Part shown: positions 45,875 through 54,635 of the stretch, piece by piece | How the letters are laid out: each line of letters starts with the position of its first letter | Numbering within the stretch: the stretch's first letter is position 1 | NCBI RefSeq assembly: GCF_003807585.1 | Contig: NZ_RMBX01000006.1 | Span: 310,001-374,000, forward strand | Direction of reading: 5' to 3' | From: Chitinophaga barathri | Lineage (GTDB): Bacteria > Bacteroidota > Bacteroidia > Chitinophagales > Chitinophagaceae | DNA length: 64,000 bases | Position numbers and translations under genes: made by a program | The notes under the pieces: model-generated | What the model saw: the letters and a program-made list of their open reading frames with translations, nothing else | Databases searched by the model: none | Told to the model about the DNA's origin: nothing

Positions 45875-46774
45875 ATGCAACCGACATTATTGATCCTGGC
45901 AGCCGGTATGGCCAGCCGGTACGGAAGTTTAAAACAAATCCAGCAGTTTGGCCCCAGCGGAGAAACGATTATTGATTATTCAATCTATGACGCTATCCGC
46001 GCGGGTTTTGGCAAGATCGTGTTTATCATACGCGAGAACTTTGCCGAGGAGTTCAAAGAAATATTTGAACCCAAACTGAAGGGAAAAGTAGAGACAGCAT
46101 ATGTTTTCCAGAACATGGACGCCTTCACGGACGGATTTGAGATCCCCGCTGACCGTACCAAACCCTGGGGTACCGCCCATGCCGTATTATGTGCCAAAGG
46201 CGCTATCAACGAGCCTTTTGCCGTAATCAACGCGGATGACTTCTATGGCCGCGATGCATTTGAAAAAATGGCAGCGTTCCTGAAGAACGAATGCGCTGAT
46301 GACAAATACAGCGTGGTAGGGTATGAGCTGGGCAAAACCGTGAGCGACTACGGTTTCGTAAGCCGCGGCGTATGCCAGGTGAGCGACAACGGCAACCTGG
46401 CCGGCATCACTGAACGTACCAAGATCACCGTGGAAGACGGCAAGATCGCCTACGAAGAAGGCGACAAAAAAGTGGAACTGGGCCCTAAAACCCCTGTATC
46501 CATGAACTTCTGGGGTTTTGCACCTTCTGTGTTCCCGATCAGTGAAAAACTGTTCAGCCAGTTCCTGGAGCAGAACATCAGCAATCCCAAATCCGAATTC
46601 TTTATCCCGATTGTAGTAGACCAGTTCATTGCGGCAGGCCTGGGTTCCGTAAAAGTGATCCCCACCAGCAGCCAGTGGTTCGGTGTAACTTACAAAGAAG
46701 ACGCGCCCGGTGTGCAGGAAAGCCTGTCCGCCCTCGTCAGCAAAGGAGAATACCCGGACAATCTCTGGAAATAA
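45875..46774 (+). CDS. sugar-phosphate nucleotidyltransferase
   Basis: A 299-residue protein of the NTP_transferase (RmlA/GlmU-like) fold. The nucleotide-binding start is LLILAAGMASRYGSLKQIQ with Gly-rich loop and Lys; FAVINADDFYG (~residue 110-120) has the metal-binding Asp. It would join a sugar-1-phosphate to UTP or dTTP. It is followed after 6 nt by an APH-fold sugar kinase, an arrangement fitting salvage of free sugar by 1-phosphorylation and nucleotide transfer (as NahK with a uridylyltransferase, or AmgK/MurU in cell-wall recycling). No C-terminal left-handed helix repeats, so it is not a bifunctional GlmU. Confidence 0.85.
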   Translation: MQPTLLILAAGMASRYGSLKQIQQFGPSGETIIDYSIYDAIRAGFGKIVFIIRENFAEEFKEIFEPKLKGKVETAYVFQNMDAFTDGFEIPADRTKPWGTAHAVLCAKGAINEPFAVINADDFYGRDAFEKMAAFLKNECADDKYSVVGYELGKTVSDYGFVSRGVCQVSDNGNLAGITERTKITVEDGKIAYEEGDKKVELGPKTPVSMNFWGFAPSVFPISEKLFSQFLEQNISNPKSEFFIPIVVDQFIAAGLGSVKVIPTSSQWFGVTYKEDAPGVQESLSALVSKGEYPDNLWK

Positions 46775-46780
46775 TACATA

Positions 46781-47845
46781 ATGAATACAGACGTAATCCG
46801 AGCCTTCGGATTGGAGCCTGCCAGCTTTGACGTACAGAAATTCGGGAGTGGCCACATCAACAACACTTTTCTTTTAAGTGGCCGGAACGGTGAAAAATAC
46901 ATCCTCCAGAAGATCAATACGTACGTATTTAAGGAACCGGGTGTAATAGCCCGGAACCAAAGGCTGGCGGCCGAATTCCTGGCCGAGACCCACCCAAGCT
47001 ACCTCTTTATTACTCCCATCCCGACTACAACAGGGGATGAGCTCTTTCATTTGAATGATGAGTACTGGCGCATGATCCCCTTCATACCGGATTCCACTTC
47101 GGTAGACCAGGCGGATACGCCCAAACAGGCATTCGAAGCAGCCCGCCAGTTCGGGCTCATGGCCAGGATGTTCCACGGCATAGACCTGCACGACTTCAAA
47201 GCCAGCATTCCCAACTTCCACAATCTCACCCTGCGTTATGCTTCCTTCCAGGAGGCTATCCGCCAGGCGAAAGAAGACCGGAAACAGTTTGCGGAAACGC
47301 TGATCGAGCAGTTCCTCCGCTACAGCGACATCGCGGTCACCTTCGAAGCGCTGAAGACCAACCCGGAATTCAGCGACCGCCTGATGCATCACGATACCAA
47401 GATCAACAACGTGCTGCTGCGTAAAAACAGTTATGAAGGCATCTGCGTGTGCGACCTGGATACGCTGATGCCCGGCAAGATCATCTCCGACCTCGGGGAT
47501 ATGGTGCGTACCTACGTATGCCCGGTATCCGAGGAAGAACGTGATTTTTCGCAGATCCATGTACGGGAGGAATATTACGAAGCACTCATGAAAGGTTATC
47601 TTTCCGAAGTAGGTGGTACACTTTCAGATACTGAAAAGGCGCACCTGTTCTACGCCGGCAAGTTCATGATCTACATGCAGGGCATCCGTTTCCTCACGGA
47701 CTACCTGAATGGGGATGTATATTACCCGATCAAGTACCCCGAGCACAACTTCAACCGGGCGAAAAACCAGCTCACACTGCTGGAAAAGCTCATTGAGAAA
47801 GAAACTGCGCTGCAGGCGGTGATAGACGATTGCCTGAAAAACTGA
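46781..47845 (+). CDS. APH-fold sugar kinase (NahK-like)
   Basis: A 354-residue kinase of the aminoglycoside phosphotransferase fold. The nucleotide loop is FGSGHINNTFLL, followed by KYILQKINTYVF (catalytic-lobe Lys region); MHHDTKINNVLL is the Brenner-type catalytic loop (HxDxxxxN) and ICVCDLDTLMPG has the metal Asp. The pattern INNTF...YILQKIN and length are as in N-acetylhexosamine 1-kinase (NahK). It is paired with a nucleotidyltransferase and lies near GH20/GH29 genes, so phosphorylation at C1 of GlcNAc, GalNAc or another free hexose is a reasonable inference; an AmgK-like role on MurNAc/GlcNAc is an alternative. Confidence 0.8.
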   Translation: MNTDVIRAFGLEPASFDVQKFGSGHINNTFLLSGRNGEKYILQKINTYVFKEPGVIARNQRLAAEFLAETHPSYLFITPIPTTTGDELFHLNDEYWRMIPFIPDSTSVDQADTPKQAFEAARQFGLMARMFHGIDLHDFKASIPNFHNLTLRYASFQEAIRQAKEDRKQFAETLIEQFLRYSDIAVTFEALKTNPEFSDRLMHHDTKINNVLLRKNSYEGICVCDLDTLMPGKIISDLGDMVRTYVCPVSEEERDFSQIHVREEYYEALMKGYLSEVGGTLSDTEKAHLFYAGKFMIYMQGIRFLTDYLNGDVYYPIKYPEHNFNRAKNQLTLLEKLIEKETALQAVIDDCLKN

Positions 47846-47868
47846 CACGCTTACACCAAAAGAATACA

Positions 47869-47893
47869 AAAGGCCTCCGGAAGGGGGCCTTTT
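47869..47893 (+). terminator. terminator after sugar kinase gene
   Basis: AAAGGCC...GGCCTTT stem (47869-47875 with 47887-47893) extended by a C-G pair zone around the loop; 23 nt after the stop codon. Confidence 0.7.
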
Positions 47894-48017
47894 ACGTTTG
47901 ATGGGAGTAGGGTGAAACTGTTGTTTGTTGAATATTATTCAATCAGGACGCTTCTTTTTTCGATATTTTAAAAAATCCCTTATTGGGTTGATATTTCTCA
48001 AAAAATTGCCTCCTGTA

Positions 48018-48048
48018 TTGTTTTTTACTTTATTCACCAATACATTTG
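48018..48048 (+). promoter_or_regulatory. promoter of the ilv operon leader
   Basis: TTG (48018-48020), 20-nt spacer, TACATTTG (48041-48048), an exact -7 box. Transcription would start near 48053-48055, about 25 nt before the leader ORF. Confidence 0.65.
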
Positions 48049-48077
48049 TAGTGATAATAAAAATCAACAGAGCCTCC

Positions 48078-48194
48078 ATGTGGGTAAATAAAGACAATAA
48101 CAAAATAAGTCATATCGTGCCGCAGCTCAATTGGGCTATTACGCTCGTCGTGATCGTCGTTGTCATTATCACCCGCCAGCCGATTGGAGGATAA
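48078..48194 (+). CDS. putative ilv leader peptide
   Basis: A 38-codon ORF from ATG 48078 to TAA 48194. Codons 21-31 read I-T-L-V-V-I-V-V-V-I-I, so ten of eleven are branched-chain amino acid codons, and Thr codons (22, 32) flank them; the peptide ends RQPIGG. This is the composition expected of a ribosome-stalling control peptide, similar in design to E. coli IlvL but not obviously homologous. It lies between a good promoter and a terminator placed in front of ilvE. The stop codon falls right after the bases (48185-48191) that can pair with the terminator. As a membrane peptide it would also look plausible (hydrophobic run), but its place argues for control. Confidence 0.75.
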   Translation: MWVNKDNNKISHIVPQLNWAITLVVIVVVIITRQPIGG

Positions 48195-48225
48195 AACGCG
48201 TGTATAATATCAACTCAAAATAAAC

Positions 48226-48253
48226 GCCTTCCTCCACCAGGAAGGCTTTTTTT
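48226..48253 (+). terminator. attenuator terminator before ilvE
   Basis: Perfect 8-bp stem (48226-48233 with 48239-48246), 5-nt loop, seven T (48247-48253), ending 19 nt before the ilvE ATG. Bases 48185-48191 (TGGAGGA) can pair with 48230-48236 (TCCTCCA) and so break the left arm; bases 48126-48134 can pair with 48180-48189 (nine pairs, one bulge), competing with that. Confidence 0.8.
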
Positions 48254-48272
48254 ATGTGCAAATTCCAATTAT

Positions 48273-49175
48273 ATGTATAGCTATTACAACGAAAACACGA
48301 TTCTTTACTTTGATGGGGCTTACACGAAAGCCACAGAAGCCAAAATTGACCTGTATGGTCAGTCGCTGCATTATGGATACGCGGTATTTGAAGGCATCCG
48401 CGCTTACAAGACCGCCAGTGGTGAAGTGAAAATCTTCAAACCGAAGGAGCACTTCGAACGTTTCAAACGCTCCTGCGAGCTGATACATATACCTTACAAG
48501 TACAACAACGACGAGCTGATCGCCGCTTGCTATAAAGTGCTGGAGCTGAACAACCTGGAGGAAGCATACATCCGCCCGCTGGTATTCTGCCCGCCGAACA
48601 TGACCCTGAAAGCCGCCACCGATACCCACCTGCTCATCTGCGCATGGGACTGGGGCGCTTACCTGGGAGAAAAACTGCTGCGTGTATGCATTTCGTCATA
48701 CCAGCGCCCGAACCCCCAGGCCTTTAAGATCGAATCCAAAGCCGCCGGCCTGTACGTGAACTCCATCCTGGCTTCGCAGGAAGCGAAAGAAAAAGGATAC
48801 GACGAGGCTTTGCTGCTGGATATCAATGGTTTCGTAGCGGAAGGCCCCGGTGCTAACCTGTTCTATGAGAAAGAAGGCACCATTTACACCCCCGCCACCG
48901 GCAATATCCTGCCCGGCATTACCCGCGCCACTGTGATTGAGATTTGCGGCGAGCTGGGTATTCCATTAGTAGAGAAACAGATCACGGTGGAAGAACTGAA
49001 AGGAGCCGAAGCAGTGTTCTACTGCGGTACCGCAGCTGAAGTGATCGGATGGGACAGCCTCGATGGCGAAGGTTTCTCCAAACCCTGGGCCGGCTCACTC
49101 GGTAAAGTCATCCAGCAGGCTTACAAAGCCAAAGTGCTGAATAAAGAATTCAAACGCGAGGCAATTCCTGCCTGA
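48273..49175 (+). CDS. ilvE: branched-chain amino acid aminotransferase
   Basis: A 300-residue class IV PLP aminotransferase that makes Val, Leu and Ile from their 2-oxo acids. SLHYGYAVFEGIRAYKT (~residues 30-46) and ESKAAGLYVNSILASQEA (cofactor Lys near 152) are family signatures, with EGPGANLFYEKEGTIYTP and LPGITRATVIEI later. Length 300 fits bacterial IlvE. First structural gene after the attenuator; it would be the main gene controlled by it. The gap to ilvD is 258 nt and holds a hairpin. Confidence 0.95.
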   Translation: MYSYYNENTILYFDGAYTKATEAKIDLYGQSLHYGYAVFEGIRAYKTASGEVKIFKPKEHFERFKRSCELIHIPYKYNNDELIAACYKVLELNNLEEAYIRPLVFCPPNMTLKAATDTHLLICAWDWGAYLGEKLLRVCISSYQRPNPQAFKIESKAAGLYVNSILASQEAKEKGYDEALLLDINGFVAEGPGANLFYEKEGTIYTPATGNILPGITRATVIEICGELGIPLVEKQITVEELKGAEAVFYCGTAAEVIGWDSLDGEGFSKPWAGSLGKVIQQAYKAKVLNKEFKREAIPA

Positions 49176-49188
49176 TAATACCCGGAAG

Positions 49189-49221
49189 CTCCCCCTTCCG
49201 CCGTTGCGCCGGAAGGGGGGA
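49189..49221 (+). other. strong hairpin after ilvE
   Basis: Bases 49191-49200 pair perfectly with 49210-49219 (10 bp, C/G-rich), with a 9-nt loop; the following bases are ATTTCTT then A-rich, not a proper T-run. It could partly end transcription, or set relative amounts of ilvE and ilvD messages. The remaining ~210 nt before ilvD show no clear promoter. Confidence 0.55.
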
Positions 49222-49433
49222 TTTCTTAAAAAAAAGCGTGCCGCAAGCCCGTTGAATGGCGTAAACGCTTTTATCCCTAACTCACACCCATAGCGGATTT
49301 TGGCCACCAGGCCTGCCTTTTGAAGACCGGGAACAGCCCGATTATTGGTTTGAATATGAGCCGCACCGGGAATAACTTGTACGATAATTAGAAATTCAGA
49401 TAGCCGTGACCCGGTACTAACGACCACATTATT

Positions 49434-51113
49434 ATGGAGTTAAACAAATACAGCAAGACGATTACGCAAGATCCCACCCAGCCAGCCGCACAGGCCATGC
49501 TGTACGGGATAGGACTGACAGAGGAAGACCTGAAAAAAGCACAGGTAGGCATTGTGAGCATGGGCTACGATGGCAACACGTGCAACATGCACCTGAATGA
49601 CCTTGCGAAAGAAGTAAAGAAAGGCGTTTGGGCAAATGACCTGGTAGGGCTTATTTTTAACACCATCGGCGTGAGCGACGGGATCAGCAACGGTACGGAG
49701 GGGATGCGTTATTCCCTCGTAAGCCGCGACCTGATCGCCGACTCTATCGAAACTGTATGCGGCGCACAGTACTACGATGCGGTGATCACCGTGCCCGGCT
49801 GCGACAAAAACATGCCCGGCTCCCTGATAGCCATGGGCCGCCTGAACCGCCCCGCTATCATGGTTTACGGCGGATCGATCGCGCCCGGCAAATACAAAGG
49901 AAAAGACTTAAACATCATATCCGCGTTTGAAGCGCTGGGCCAGAAAATGGCCGGCAACCTCGATGAAGGGGATTTCAAAGGCATCGTACAGAACTCCTGC
50001 CCCGGAGCGGGCGCCTGCGGCGGTATGTACACGGCCAATACCATGAGCTCCGCTATCGAAGCACTGGGTATGAGCCTCCCGTACAGCTCTTCCAACCCCG
50101 CACTGAGCAAAGACAAAATAGAAGAATGCCTGGCAGCCGGTCAATACATCCGCCTGCTGCTGGAAAGAGATATTAAACCGAAGGACATCATGACCCGTGA
50201 GGCGTTTGAGAACGCAATCACCGTGATCATGGCTACCGGTGGCAGCACCAACGCGGTACTGCACTTCATCGCCATCGCGAAATCCGTTGGCGTAAACATC
50301 ACCATGGCGGATTTCCAACGCCTGAGCGATGCCACACCGCTGCTGGCGGACCTGAAGCCCAGCGGCAAATACCTGATGGAAGACCTCCACAACATCGGCG
50401 GCATTCCCCTGGTGATGAAATACCTGCTGAAAGAAGGCAGGCTTCACGGAAACTGTCTCACCGTTACCGGCAAGACCATAGCGGAGAACCTGGAATCCGT
50501 ACCCGACATCGACTTTACAAAACAAGACATTATATACCCGCTGGACCAGCCGCTGAAAGCCACCGCGCACATCCAGATACTCTACGGAAACCTTGCCGAG
50601 CAGGGCTCCGTGGCGAAGATCACCGGTAAGGAAGGCGAAAAATTCGTAGGCCCGGCCCGCGTATTCGACGGTGAGTTTGAACTGATCGCAGGCATACAGT
50701 CCGGCAAGGTGAAGGCGGGAGACGTCGTCGTCATTCGCTACGTAGGCCCCAAAGGCGGCCCTGGTATGCCAGAGATGCTCAAACCCACTTCCGCCATTAT
50801 GGGCGTTGGCCTGGGTAAAAGCGTGGCCCTCATTACAGACGGCCGATTCTCCGGAGGTACCCACGGCTTTGTGGTAGGGCATATCGTACCGGAGGCTTAC
50901 GAAGGCGGCACCATCGCACTGGTAAAAGACAATGACGTGATTGAGCTGGACGCCGTTAACAATATCATCAAGGTTAACCTGACACCCGAAGAGCTGGCCG
51001 AGCGTAAAGCAGCCTGGAAACAACCGGCTCTGAAGGCAAAAAACGGGATATTATTCAAGTACGCAAAACAAGTAAAAAATGCAACAGAAGGATGTGTTAC
51101 CGATGAAGACTGA
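49434..51113 (+). CDS. ilvD: dihydroxy-acid dehydratase
   Basis: A 559-residue Fe-S enzyme making the 2-oxo acids of the Val/Ile pathways. Motifs: [19 protein letters not shown] (Cys and carbamylated-Lys region, ~residues 122-140), [18 protein letters not shown] (cluster Cys, ~190-205) and [15 protein letters not shown] near the end. Complete and of normal length. Its 3' end overlaps the next gene by 11 nt (or 35 nt with the earlier start), so ilvD-ilvB are translationally coupled. Confidence 0.97.
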   Translation: MELNKYSKTITQDPTQPAAQAMLYGIGLTEEDLKKAQVGIVSMGYDGNTCNMHLNDLAKEVKKGVWANDLVGLIFNTIGVSDGISNGTEGMRYSLVSRDLIADSIETVCGAQYYDAVITVPGCDKNMPGSLIAMGRLNRPAIMVYGGSIAPGKYKGKDLNIISAFEALGQKMAGNLDEGDFKGIVQNSCPGAGACGGMYTANTMSSAIEALGMSLPYSSSNPALSKDKIEECLAAGQYIRLLLERDIKPKDIMTREAFENAITVIMATGGSTNAVLHFIAIAKSVGVNITMADFQRLSDATPLLADLKPSGKYLMEDLHNIGGIPLVMKYLLKEGRLHGNCLTVTGKTIAENLESVPDIDFTKQDIIYPLDQPLKATAHIQILYGNLAEQGSVAKITGKEGEKFVGPARVFDGEFELIAGIQSGKVKAGDVVVIRYVGPKGGPGMPEMLKPTSAIMGVGLGKSVALITDGRFSGGTHGFVVGHIVPEAYEGGTIALVKDNDVIELDAVNNIIKVNLTPEELAERKAAWKQPALKAKNGILFKYAKQVKNATEGCVTDED

Positions 51114-52830
51114 TGAGTCTGACAAGCGGGCCACGGCTACCCCCGAGATCATTACCGGTGCGGAAGCTGTGATCCGGTCACTGATTGCGGAAGGTGTGGA
51201 AACCATTTTTGGTTACCCCGGCGGCGCTATTATGCCCATTTATGATGCTCTCTACGATTTCCAGGACCAGGTTCATCATATCCTGGTACGTCACGAACAA
51301 GGCGCTACACACGCGGCACAGGGTTACGCCCGTGCAAACGGTAAAGTAGGCGTGGTATTCGCCACCTCCGGCCCCGGCGCTACAAACCTGGTAACAGGTC
51401 TCGCGGACGCGCAGATGGATTCTACTCCCATGGTATGCATCACCGGCCAGGTAGCCGCCGCGCTGCTGGGCACGGACGCTTTCCAGGAAACAGACGTGAT
51501 CGGCATCACCACCCCCATCACCAAATGGAACATACAGGTCACCAGGCCTGAAGATATACCCGGCGCCATTGCCAAAGCATTTTACATTGCCCGCAGCGGC
51601 CGCCCCGGCGCCGTACTGGTGGACATTACCAAAAATGCGCAGTTCGGCAAACTGGATTTCCAGTACAAAGCCTGCGAAAACATCCGCAGCTATCACCCGC
51701 ACCCGGTGCTGAACCTGGATACTGTGAAAGAAGCCGCGGAACTGATCAACAACGCCAAACGCCCTTACATCCTCTGCGGCCACGGCGTACTGATCTCCGG
51801 TGCTGAAAAGGAACTGCTCGCCGTAGCCGAAAAAGCAGACATCGCGATCGCTTCTACCTTACTGGGCCTCTCCGCCGTTCCCGTAGATCACCCCTGTTAT
51901 GTTGGTTACACCGGCATGCACGGCAACTACGGTCCGAACATCAATACGAACGAATGCGACGTGCTCATCGCGGTAGGCATGCGTTTCGACGACCGCATCA
52001 CCGGCGACGTGAACGAGTTTGCCCGCCAGGCGAAAGTGATCCACATCGAGATCGATAAAGCGGAGATCAATAAGATCATCCCCGCCGACATAGCTGTGCA
52101 CGCGGACGCAAAAGAAGCGCTGACCGCATTGCTCCCGCTCATCAAAGAAGCCAAACACCCTGAATGGCTGCAGCTGTTCAAGGAAGCAGATAAAAAAGAA
52201 GACGAAAAAGTACGCCACCGCGAACTGTACCCCACAGAAGGACAGATCAAAATGGCGGAAGTGATCCGCATCATTTCAGAACAGACCAAAGGAAAAGCGA
52301 TCCTGGTAACAGATGTAGGCCAGCACCAGATGGTAGCTTCCCGTTACTACCGCTTCGAAGACCCGAATACCAATATCACCAGCGGTGGCATGGGTACCAT
52401 GGGCTTTGCCCTTCCCGCGGCTATGGGCGCAAAAGTAGGCGCGCCTGAAAGAGAAGTGGTGGCCATCATCGGCGATGGTTGTTTCCAGATGACGCTCCAG
52501 GAGCTGGGCACCATTTACCAGTCTGAAATAGGCGTGAAAATCGTGATACTGAACAACAACTTCCTGGGCATGGTACGCCAGTGGCAGCAGCTGTTCTTCG
52601 ACAAACGTTATTCTTCCACCGTGATGATCAACCCTGATTTTGTGCAGATCGCAAAAGGTTTTTACGTGCCGGGCCGCAAGGTGACCGAGCGCGCGGACCT
52701 GGAAGGCGCCGTAAAAGAAATGCTGGACACCAAAGGCGCATATCTGCTGGAAGTGGTGGTGGAGCAGGAAGACAACGTATTCCCGATGGTACCGGCCGGC
52801 GCGCCGATCTCATCCATCCGCCTCGAGTAG
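51103..52830 (+). CDS. ilvB: acetolactate synthase large subunit
   Basis: A 575-residue thiamine-diphosphate enzyme. [17 protein letters not shown] and [17 protein letters not shown] (with the activating Glu near residue 61) open the Pyr domain; [22 protein letters not shown] follows, and [14 protein letters not shown]...ILNNN is the cofactor phosphate-binding motif in the PP domain. The ATG at 51103 follows an AGGA sequence by about 9 nt; an ATG at 51079 in the same frame would add 8 residues. Forms a complex with the ilvN product 30 nt downstream. Confidence 0.95.
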   Translation: MKTDESDKRATATPEIITGAEAVIRSLIAEGVETIFGYPGGAIMPIYDALYDFQDQVHHILVRHEQGATHAAQGYARANGKVGVVFATSGPGATNLVTGLADAQMDSTPMVCITGQVAAALLGTDAFQETDVIGITTPITKWNIQVTRPEDIPGAIAKAFYIARSGRPGAVLVDITKNAQFGKLDFQYKACENIRSYHPHPVLNLDTVKEAAELINNAKRPYILCGHGVLISGAEKELLAVAEKADIAIASTLLGLSAVPVDHPCYVGYTGMHGNYGPNINTNECDVLIAVGMRFDDRITGDVNEFARQAKVIHIEIDKAEINKIIPADIAVHADAKEALTALLPLIKEAKHPEWLQLFKEADKKEDEKVRHRELYPTEGQIKMAEVIRIISEQTKGKAILVTDVGQHQMVASRYYRFEDPNTNITSGGMGTMGFALPAAMGAKVGAPEREVVAIIGDGCFQMTLQELGTIYQSEIGVKIVILNNNFLGMVRQWQQLFFDKRYSSTVMINPDFVQIAKGFYVPGRKVTERADLEGAVKEMLDTKGAYLLEVVVEQEDNVFPMVPAGAPISSIRLE

Positions 52831-52860
52831 CAGTTCATCACACCATTAATCAGACACAAC

Positions 52861-53403
52861 ATGCAAAAGGAATATACAGTTACGGTATACACGGAAGACA
52901 GGGTGGGGATCACAAACCGCATCTCGGTGATCTTCACGCGCCGTGGTATCAACATCACCAGCCTGACCACCGCGGAGACGGAAATAACCGGGGTGTACAA
53001 ATTCATCATCACCGTGATGTCCACCCGCGACAGGCTGGAAAAAGTGATCGGCCAGATCGAAAAACTCATCGAAGTACACCGTGCATTTGTGCATGACGAA
53101 GATGAGGTCGTGTACCAGGAGCTGGCATTGTATAAAATATCCACCAAAAGCCTTCACAATGGAGACATTGAGAAGATCATCCGGGATAACAATGCGCGCA
53201 TCCTCACCATCACGCCGGATTACTTTGTACTCGAAAAAACAGGCCACCAGCAGGAGCTTATCGCAATGCTCCAGAAGCTGGAACCATACGGTCTCATAGA
53301 ATATTCCAAAAGCGGCCGCGTAGCGATCGTGAAATGGAGCCGCCGTTTCCACGAACATCTGAAAGACCTGTCCCTCATCGAAGCGGACAGCCTGAAAGAC
53401 TGA
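52861..53403 (+). CDS. ilvN: acetolactate synthase small (regulatory) subunit
   Basis: A 180-residue regulatory subunit. The N-terminal ACT domain (EYTVTVYTEDRVGITNRISVIFTRRGINITSLTTAETE pattern, residues 3-78) binds valine and gives feedback inhibition; the C-terminal domain (~85-170, including NDNARILTITPDYFVLEKTG-like strands) stimulates the catalytic subunit. Slightly longer than the E. coli forms but usual for Bacteroidota. Between ilvB (30 nt) and ilvC (60 nt). Confidence 0.93.
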   Translation: MQKEYTVTVYTEDRVGITNRISVIFTRRGINITSLTTAETEITGVYKFIITVMSTRDRLEKVIGQIEKLIEVHRAFVHDEDEVVYQELALYKISTKSLHNGDIEKIIRDNNARILTITPDYFVLEKTGHQQELIAMLQKLEPYGLIEYSKSGRVAIVKWSRRFHEHLKDLSLIEADSLKD

Positions 53404-53463
53404 TACGGCACCAGAATGCAATAACCTAGAACTTAAAACTTTTTAAAAAAACACTATCAAAAC

Positions 53464-54507
53464 ATGGCAACCATCAATTTTGGCGGAGTACTGGAAGACG
53501 TAGTAACCAGAGAAGAATTCCCCATGGAAAAGGCAAGAGAAGTGCTGAAAAATGAAACAATTGCGATCATTGGTTACGGCGTGCAGGGCCCCGGTCAGGC
53601 ATTGAACCTGAAAGACAACGGTTTCAACGTGATCATCGGCCAGCGCAAAGATTCCAAAACCTGGGATAAAGCCGTTGCAGACGGTTGGGTACCGGGCGAA
53701 ACGCTGTTCGAAATCGAAGAAGCCGCACAGAAAGGCACTATCATCCAATACCTGCTGTCCGACGCCGGTCAGATCCAGCTGTGGCCTACACTGAAGCCTT
53801 TCCTCACCAAAGGTAAAGCCCTGTATTTCTCACATGGTTTCGGTATCACTTTCAAAGAAAAGACCAATATCATTCCCCCGGCAGACGTAGATGTGATCCT
53901 GGTGGCTCCCAAAGGCTCCGGTACTTCACTCCGCAGACTGTTCCTCGCAGGCCAGGGTCTGAACTCCAGCTTCGCTATCTTCCAGGATGCCACCGGCAAA
54001 GCACGCGATCGTGTAATCGCGCTGGGTATCGGCGTTGGTTCCGGATACCTGTTCGAAACAGACTTCAAAAAAGAAGTGTATTCCGACCTCACCGGCGAAC
54101 GCGGCACCCTGATGGGCGCTATCCAGGGTATCTTTGCTGCACAGTACCAGACACTGCGCAACAACGGCCACTCCCCGTCCGAAGCATTCAACGAAACCGT
54201 TGAAGAACTGACCCAATCCCTGATGCCACTGGTAGCAGAGAACGGTATGGACTGGATGTATGCGAACTGCTCTACTACTGCTCAGCGCGGCGCGCTCGAC
54301 TGGTGGAAAAAATTCAAAGAAGCTACACAGCCTGTATTTGACGAACTGTACGCTTCCGTAGCGGCAGGTAAAGAAGCACAGCGCTCCATCGACCTGAACG
54401 GCCAGGCGGATTACCGCCCCAAGCTGAATGCAGAGCTCGAAGAGCTGCGTAACAGCGAAATGTGGCAGGCAGGCGCGGCTGTAAGACAGCTTCGCCCCGG
54501 CAAATAA
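53464..54507 (+). CDS. ilvC: ketol-acid reductoisomerase
   Basis: A 347-residue NADPH-dependent enzyme. The Rossmann motif reads GYGVQGPGQALNLKDNG (~residues 38-54), the variant usual in Bacteroidota rather than GYGSQGHAHA. HGFGITFKEK and VAPKGSGTSLRR mark the end of the Rossmann domain; LTGERGTLMGAIQGIF and the metal-binding Asp/Glu of the knotted helical domain follow (DLTGE). Last gene of the tight ilvD-B-N-C group; a long hairpin with a T-rich tail lies after it. Confidence 0.95.
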   Translation: MATINFGGVLEDVVTREEFPMEKAREVLKNETIAIIGYGVQGPGQALNLKDNGFNVIIGQRKDSKTWDKAVADGWVPGETLFEIEEAAQKGTIIQYLLSDAGQIQLWPTLKPFLTKGKALYFSHGFGITFKEKTNIIPPADVDVILVAPKGSGTSLRRLFLAGQGLNSSFAIFQDATGKARDRVIALGIGVGSGYLFETDFKKEVYSDLTGERGTLMGAIQGIFAAQYQTLRNNGHSPSEAFNETVEELTQSLMPLVAENGMDWMYANCSTTAQRGALDWWKKFKEATQPVFDELYASVAAGKEAQRSIDLNGQADYRPKLNAELEELRNSEMWQAGAAVRQLRPGK

Positions 54508-54527
54508 TAAGCTATAAAAAATAGAAT

Positions 54528-54616
54528 ATGAAAGGTACCAGGATAGATATCGGCAGCGGTTGTGGAGGAGTGTGTTTGATTTGACGCCGCCGCTTTTCCT
54601 GGTACTTTTCTTTTTT
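54528..54616 (+). other. mini-ORF and long hairpin between ilvC and ilvA
   Basis: Arms 54535-54543 and 54597-54605 pair over 9 bp; the loop (~53 nt) contains a second weaker pairing of 54551-54559 with bases near 54583-54591; a T-rich tract follows (54606-54623). Within it an ATG at 54528 opens an 18-codon ORF ending TGA at 54584, whose codons form part of the left arm. It may be a terminator for ilvC or a second control element for ilvA. Confidence 0.5.
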
Positions 54617-54635
54617 ATTTTTTAACTCAATTGAA

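Noticed and set aside
47925..48077. Longer version of the ilv leader ORF starting at TTG 47925
   Set aside because: It would begin upstream of the promoter-like box at 48041-48048 and overlap the spacer after the previous terminator; ATG 48078 fits the expected transcript.
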